A stretch of DNA of 10,240 nucleotides from DATKWS01 sp035529435. GTDB taxonomy: Bacteria > Krumholzibacteriota > Krumholzibacteriia > Krumholzibacteriales > Krumholzibacteriaceae. The stretch's first letter is position 1. The number at the start of each line of letters is the position of its first letter. The DNA is taken from the NCBI GenBank assembly GCA_035529435.1, contig DATKWS010000209.1, forward strand, positions 1 to 10,240, in the 5' to 3' direction. Below the pieces are notes generated by a model. The model made no database searches, was not told the DNA's origin, and saw only the letters and a program-made list of their open reading frames with translations. Made by a program: the position numbers and the translations under genes. Of the stretch, positions 8,501-10,240 are shown piece by piece.

Positions 8501-10240
8501 TCGATCCAGAGCCGCATATGCCGGATCGCATCCATGGGGGGCGGGGAATCGTTCTCGCTGAACTGCTGCATCCTCGATAAGTCGATGCGGTACATCCGCC
8601 AGGCCTTCTTGAGATTGGGATTCTGATCCCCCTTGTACCAGTACTCGCTGTACGTATTCTTGTTGTAATCCCGCTGCACGTCGACGATGGCGCTGTCGCT
8701 GAGGTCGAGCTCGAGGGAGTAGTACGAATTGACCTGCTCGACGAATCCGCTCTTGTCGAGATCCTCCGAATCCTGAATGCCGTTGTGGGCACGGCAGTTG
8801 ACGTTCGTGTAGGTCCTCTTCTCGGTATCGTACTGGAGGTTGTCGACGGGGTACTCGCACCGGTCGTCGTCATCGAAACCGATATCATAGTTCGAATTCC
8901 ATATATAGGTTTCGGGATCGCGCTCATCGTTGGGCTGGTTTTTCAGCGGCTTGTAGAAATCCTCGTCTATCGTTCCGAAATCGACGTGCAGGATGCCGCC
9001 GCGCAGGAGCGAATCCGGTTGGAAATCGTTGACCCAGATCTCGATATACTGCGCCGTGGTCAGGTCGATGCCACCGGGGAATCCGGTCATGACGCCGTAC
9101 CACCGCTCCGGATCGGGAAACTGGGCCTCTTCGTTGAGCCGCAGGAAGAGCGAGGTGACACTCGTATTCTCGCGTTCGTCGAGACCGGGGTTCAGGTCCT
9201 GCTTGCTCGTGGCGAGGTAGGCCTGGTCGGTCCTGTTCGCGTTGAACCACGAGACATCAATCGAATCGGGTGGATCGAGCCGCTTGTATGGATTCAGCGT
9301 ATCGGGCATGATGGGAGGGCTCGCCTCGTACCACGACCGCCGCAGGAGATTGATCATGTCGCTGTCCTCGATCCCCTCCATGTCGTCGATGTATGCCTCG
9401 CCCTTCACGTTCGGGTTGGGAATGCTGACCGCCACCTCCGCGCTGAGGTTGAGACTGCTCTCCGAATCGGTGTCGACCCGGGGCAAGAGGTTGGCGATCG
9501 AGGTCATCCAGCCCGGATTGAACGAGAAGCTTCCGTTGACGTCGAACGCCATCGTCTTGGCCGGTTCCTCCCCGAGCCGGGGGCTGTACCGGCTGGCGCC
9601 GACCGAGTTGTAGAGGAACGTGCCGTTGATCCGGGAATTGCTCGAGAGATTGAGGTCGGCGCCCACGCCGAGCAAGGAGCTCTTTCCCCCGCCGATGAGC
9701 GGCTTGTGCTGGTAACTGATATTGACCCGCGCGTCGGACGGCAGGATCGCCGCATCCCCCTTGAGACGCACCGTCCCCATCGAGTAGTCGATATCGTAAT
9801 CGACGTCGCGGCTAAGCCTTGATCCGTCCACCGTGACGACCTCGCTCCCCTCGATGATGTCGAACGCGTTGAGCTGGAACGTCCGCGGCCCCGTCGCCCC
9901 CTCGATCATGATATCGTACTTTCGCGTGTTTTCTTTGTACGTCTCGTTCTTGGTGTTGTAGAGGGTGTCCCGCTTGACGAGCTTGCTGTAGGCGTAGCTG
10001 AACGCGGTGTCCACGGCGACGGAGTCGGCGTCGAGGTACGTGTTGATGGCCCTCCGCGAGAGGCTGAACGGCTCCGGATCGGGGAACATGATGTACCCGA
10101 GGGCCGGATTCACCGTCGCCTCGTCCGAGTCGATCCGCCCGTCCGAGCCCGGGACGCGCGGCGACCTCGTGTCGTCCCACTGATCGAGGCCGAATATCCG
10201 GAGGTAGCTCTCCCTGTAGTACGGATCGATATCTTCATTC
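5503..10240 (-). CDS. sprA: SprA/Sov-type T9SS outer-membrane translocon protein (5' end beyond the window)
   Basis: SprA is the very large beta-barrel through which T9SS substrates cross the outer membrane. At least 1578 C-terminal residues are present; Bacteroidota SprA is about 2400, so several hundred N-terminal residues lie outside. Numbering from the GTG at 10113 (an internal codon; the frame is open to the window end), family hallmarks are: PNPNVKGEAYIDDMEG (about 232-247) followed by a Trp and EASPP; an Asp-rich segment DSEDLDKSGF (448-457); a second module with REQALLFGFENL (613-624) and YREFQFFVYPN (646-656); and DPTLFQVRYLYAGVRN (741-756) leading to GQIYFDDVKLGG (765-776). From about 790 to the end the sequence alternates polar and hydrophobic residues as barrel strands, ending in Phe (EFTF), a typical outer-membrane assembly signal. 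A Pro/Glu/Lys-rich insert (about 1117-1232) interrupts the barrel. Only two Cys occur (419, 440). The cyclase-like gene follows 1 nt after its TGA. Confidence 0.92.
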   Translation of the reverse strand, partial: NEDIDPYYRESYLRIFGLDQWDDTRSPRVPGSDGRIDSDEATVNPALGYIMFPDPEPFSLSRRAINTYLDADSVAVDTAFSYAYSKLVKRDTLYNTKNETYKENTRKYDIMIEGATGPRTFQLNAFDIIEGSEVVTVDGSRLSRDVDYDIDYSMGTVRLKGDAAILPSDARVNISYQHKPLIGGGKSSLLGVGADLNLSSNSRINGTFLYNSVGASRYSPRLGEEPAKTMAFDVNGSFSFNPGWMTSIANLLPRVDTDSESSLNLSAEVAVSIPNPNVKGEAYIDDMEGIEDSDMINLLRRSWYEASPPIMPDTLNPYKRLDPPDSIDVSWFNANRTDQAYLATSKQDLNPGLDERENTSVTSLFLRLNEEAQFPDPERWYGVMTGFPGGIDLTTAQYIEIWVNDFQPDSLLRGGILHVDFGTIDEDFYKPLKNQPNDERDPETYIWNSNYDIGFDDDDRCEYPVDNLQYDTEKRTYTNVNCRAHNGIQDSEDLDKSGFVEQVNSYYSLELDLSDSAIVDVQRDYNKNTYSEYWYKGDQNPNLKKAWRMYRIDLSRMQQFSENDSPPPMDAIRHMRLWIENAEELYGLRKRVLEIAQVKFVGSRWEFDGIRNLNDKPIPLPSSEMLVKIGSINNKENPEYEPPYTVQQEEGITNREQALLFGFENLQDTTSFRSIKRFFGTGQDYQQYREFQFFVYPNIELIGISDEVDTIAGFYLQVAYDSFNYYEIEIPITRNDLNDWINATINLSDLTNMKIQATGEMISEEISDAVDPDRRYIATVLGDPTLFQVRYLYAGVRNRSGETIREGQIYFDDVKLGGVRRDIDHAERLSFSSNFANIFQISGGWQRTGPEFRSLRQKTGSGVTSNSISLNGKTKINHVIPTAGFDLPVSAKYNSSTALPKYVPQSDVEIVDDAVRDSLKTVNNGYSFSVSMSRKGSTNFLMKHLFDNLKSGFSYSKKSLKSHSALDTTWTMSGNANYQINFRKNRQLDLFRGIKWRYWLSNFSYSSSASRRTRRYYTLSAGEFVKRPLSFGSNWDNEISTLYDPFESVKFSFSMNEQRNLAVDHDFHGVPIGTRTEYSHNIMLQFQPRGNFFLLSQFNPNFEYKSRYREDLKPSIRQERDPFGTRNVSGNRNISIVFDFDFARYVTRFGQIVNLIEEGDVERTDRRQGRSSEERKEDFKDWLKQQQQPKPSEKAGKTESILGQGKEPPKGDETVPPPPAGTTPPIQEPERKVTPEAGGIDRLGIAKPREGAAEPAKDEEKKEKAAEPDTTKGRRYDPLILPKQVLRIIGKIEPIKTSIRMDRNSSYQRLYERAGLAYQLGLSDKAGVPGKSGSVDSLVIENVPERATGSLVLDFNTGVALTSTFDVDIRANITKSTSDISGTTSEIERLTWPSLTFKWSGIEKKRFLSRFIKQSDITVKFERKTQRDARAEETNYQLNPNWNLTWRNSLSTNVAVTYAQQNREEARQEMWKRSWSVNLDLKYNFERARGFRLPLPFLNKKKFQFKSTLSTALNIGYTRATSDRQPPSSSLSVSPRASYKFSDRITGSLSMNYTRTAGGILGYVYHKVGMHLSAEFTF

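Noticed and set aside
7351..8580. Long plus-strand open frame (409 codons) antisense to sprA
   Set aside because: It lies wholly within sprA, whose protein matches the SprA family along this stretch. The frame has no recognisable domain and its composition is what reversed GC-rich codons give. No ribosome binding site or promoter supports it. The same applies to 8785-9822.
10111..10113. GTG at 10113 as the true start of sprA
   Set aside because: The frame stays open from 10113 to the window end, and the added residues (for example ESYLRIFGLDQWDD) look like normal protein continuing into SprA-type sequence. SprA is also much longer than 1536 residues, so this is an internal valine codon.

Overview
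The window is one uninterrupted minus-strand gene block, so it should be read from high to low coordinates. In transcription order it holds the C-terminal two-thirds or so of a giant SprA-type outer-membrane protein (5' end beyond the window), an M28 metallo-enzyme lipoprotein that looks like a bacterial glutaminyl cyclase, the conserved housekeeping cluster rimP-nusA-infB, and the first five codons of another gene that runs off position 1. I see no tRNA, rRNA, CRISPR array, insertion sequence or phage gene.

Organism: the DNA is GC-rich and the proteins are those of a Gram-negative bacterium with an outer membrane. SprA (Sov) is the translocon barrel of the type IX secretion system (T9SS) and is essentially restricted to Bacteroidota and related FCB-group phyla. 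The GC-rich composition and the placement of sprA beside rimP-nusA-infB make an uncultured or non-Bacteroidota FCB lineage more likely to me than a typical Bacteroidota genome, but I cannot name the phylum from this window.

Layout: (i) 10240-5503, sprA, at least 1578 residues, with two SprA-type modules followed by a long beta-barrel interrupted by a Pro/Glu/Lys-rich insert. (ii) 5501-4575, lipoprotein glutaminyl-cyclase-like enzyme, starting 1 nt after the sprA stop and so probably translationally coupled. (iii) 4574-4441, a 134-nt spacer with a clear minus-strand intrinsic terminator only 27 nt before rimP. (iv) 4440-3937, rimP. (v) an 86-nt spacer with a near-consensus sigma-70 promoter (TTGACA, 17 nt, TAGTAT). 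(vi) 3850-2192, nusA with an acidic tail. (vii) 2175-34, infB, TTG start. (viii) 16-1, start of the next gene with a strong ribosome binding site.

How it works together: RimP (30S maturation), NusA (elongation, termination, antitermination) and IF-2 (initiation) form the classical transcription-translation operon. The upstream pair is a separate envelope unit: a secretion translocon coupled to an enzyme predicted to cap N-terminal glutamines of exported proteins as pyroglutamate. The terminator and the internal promoter suggest that envelope and housekeeping units are transcribed at least partly independently. Most genes are ordinary; the sprA-cyclase coupling, the details of SprA and the regulatory spacers are the parts worth a second look.
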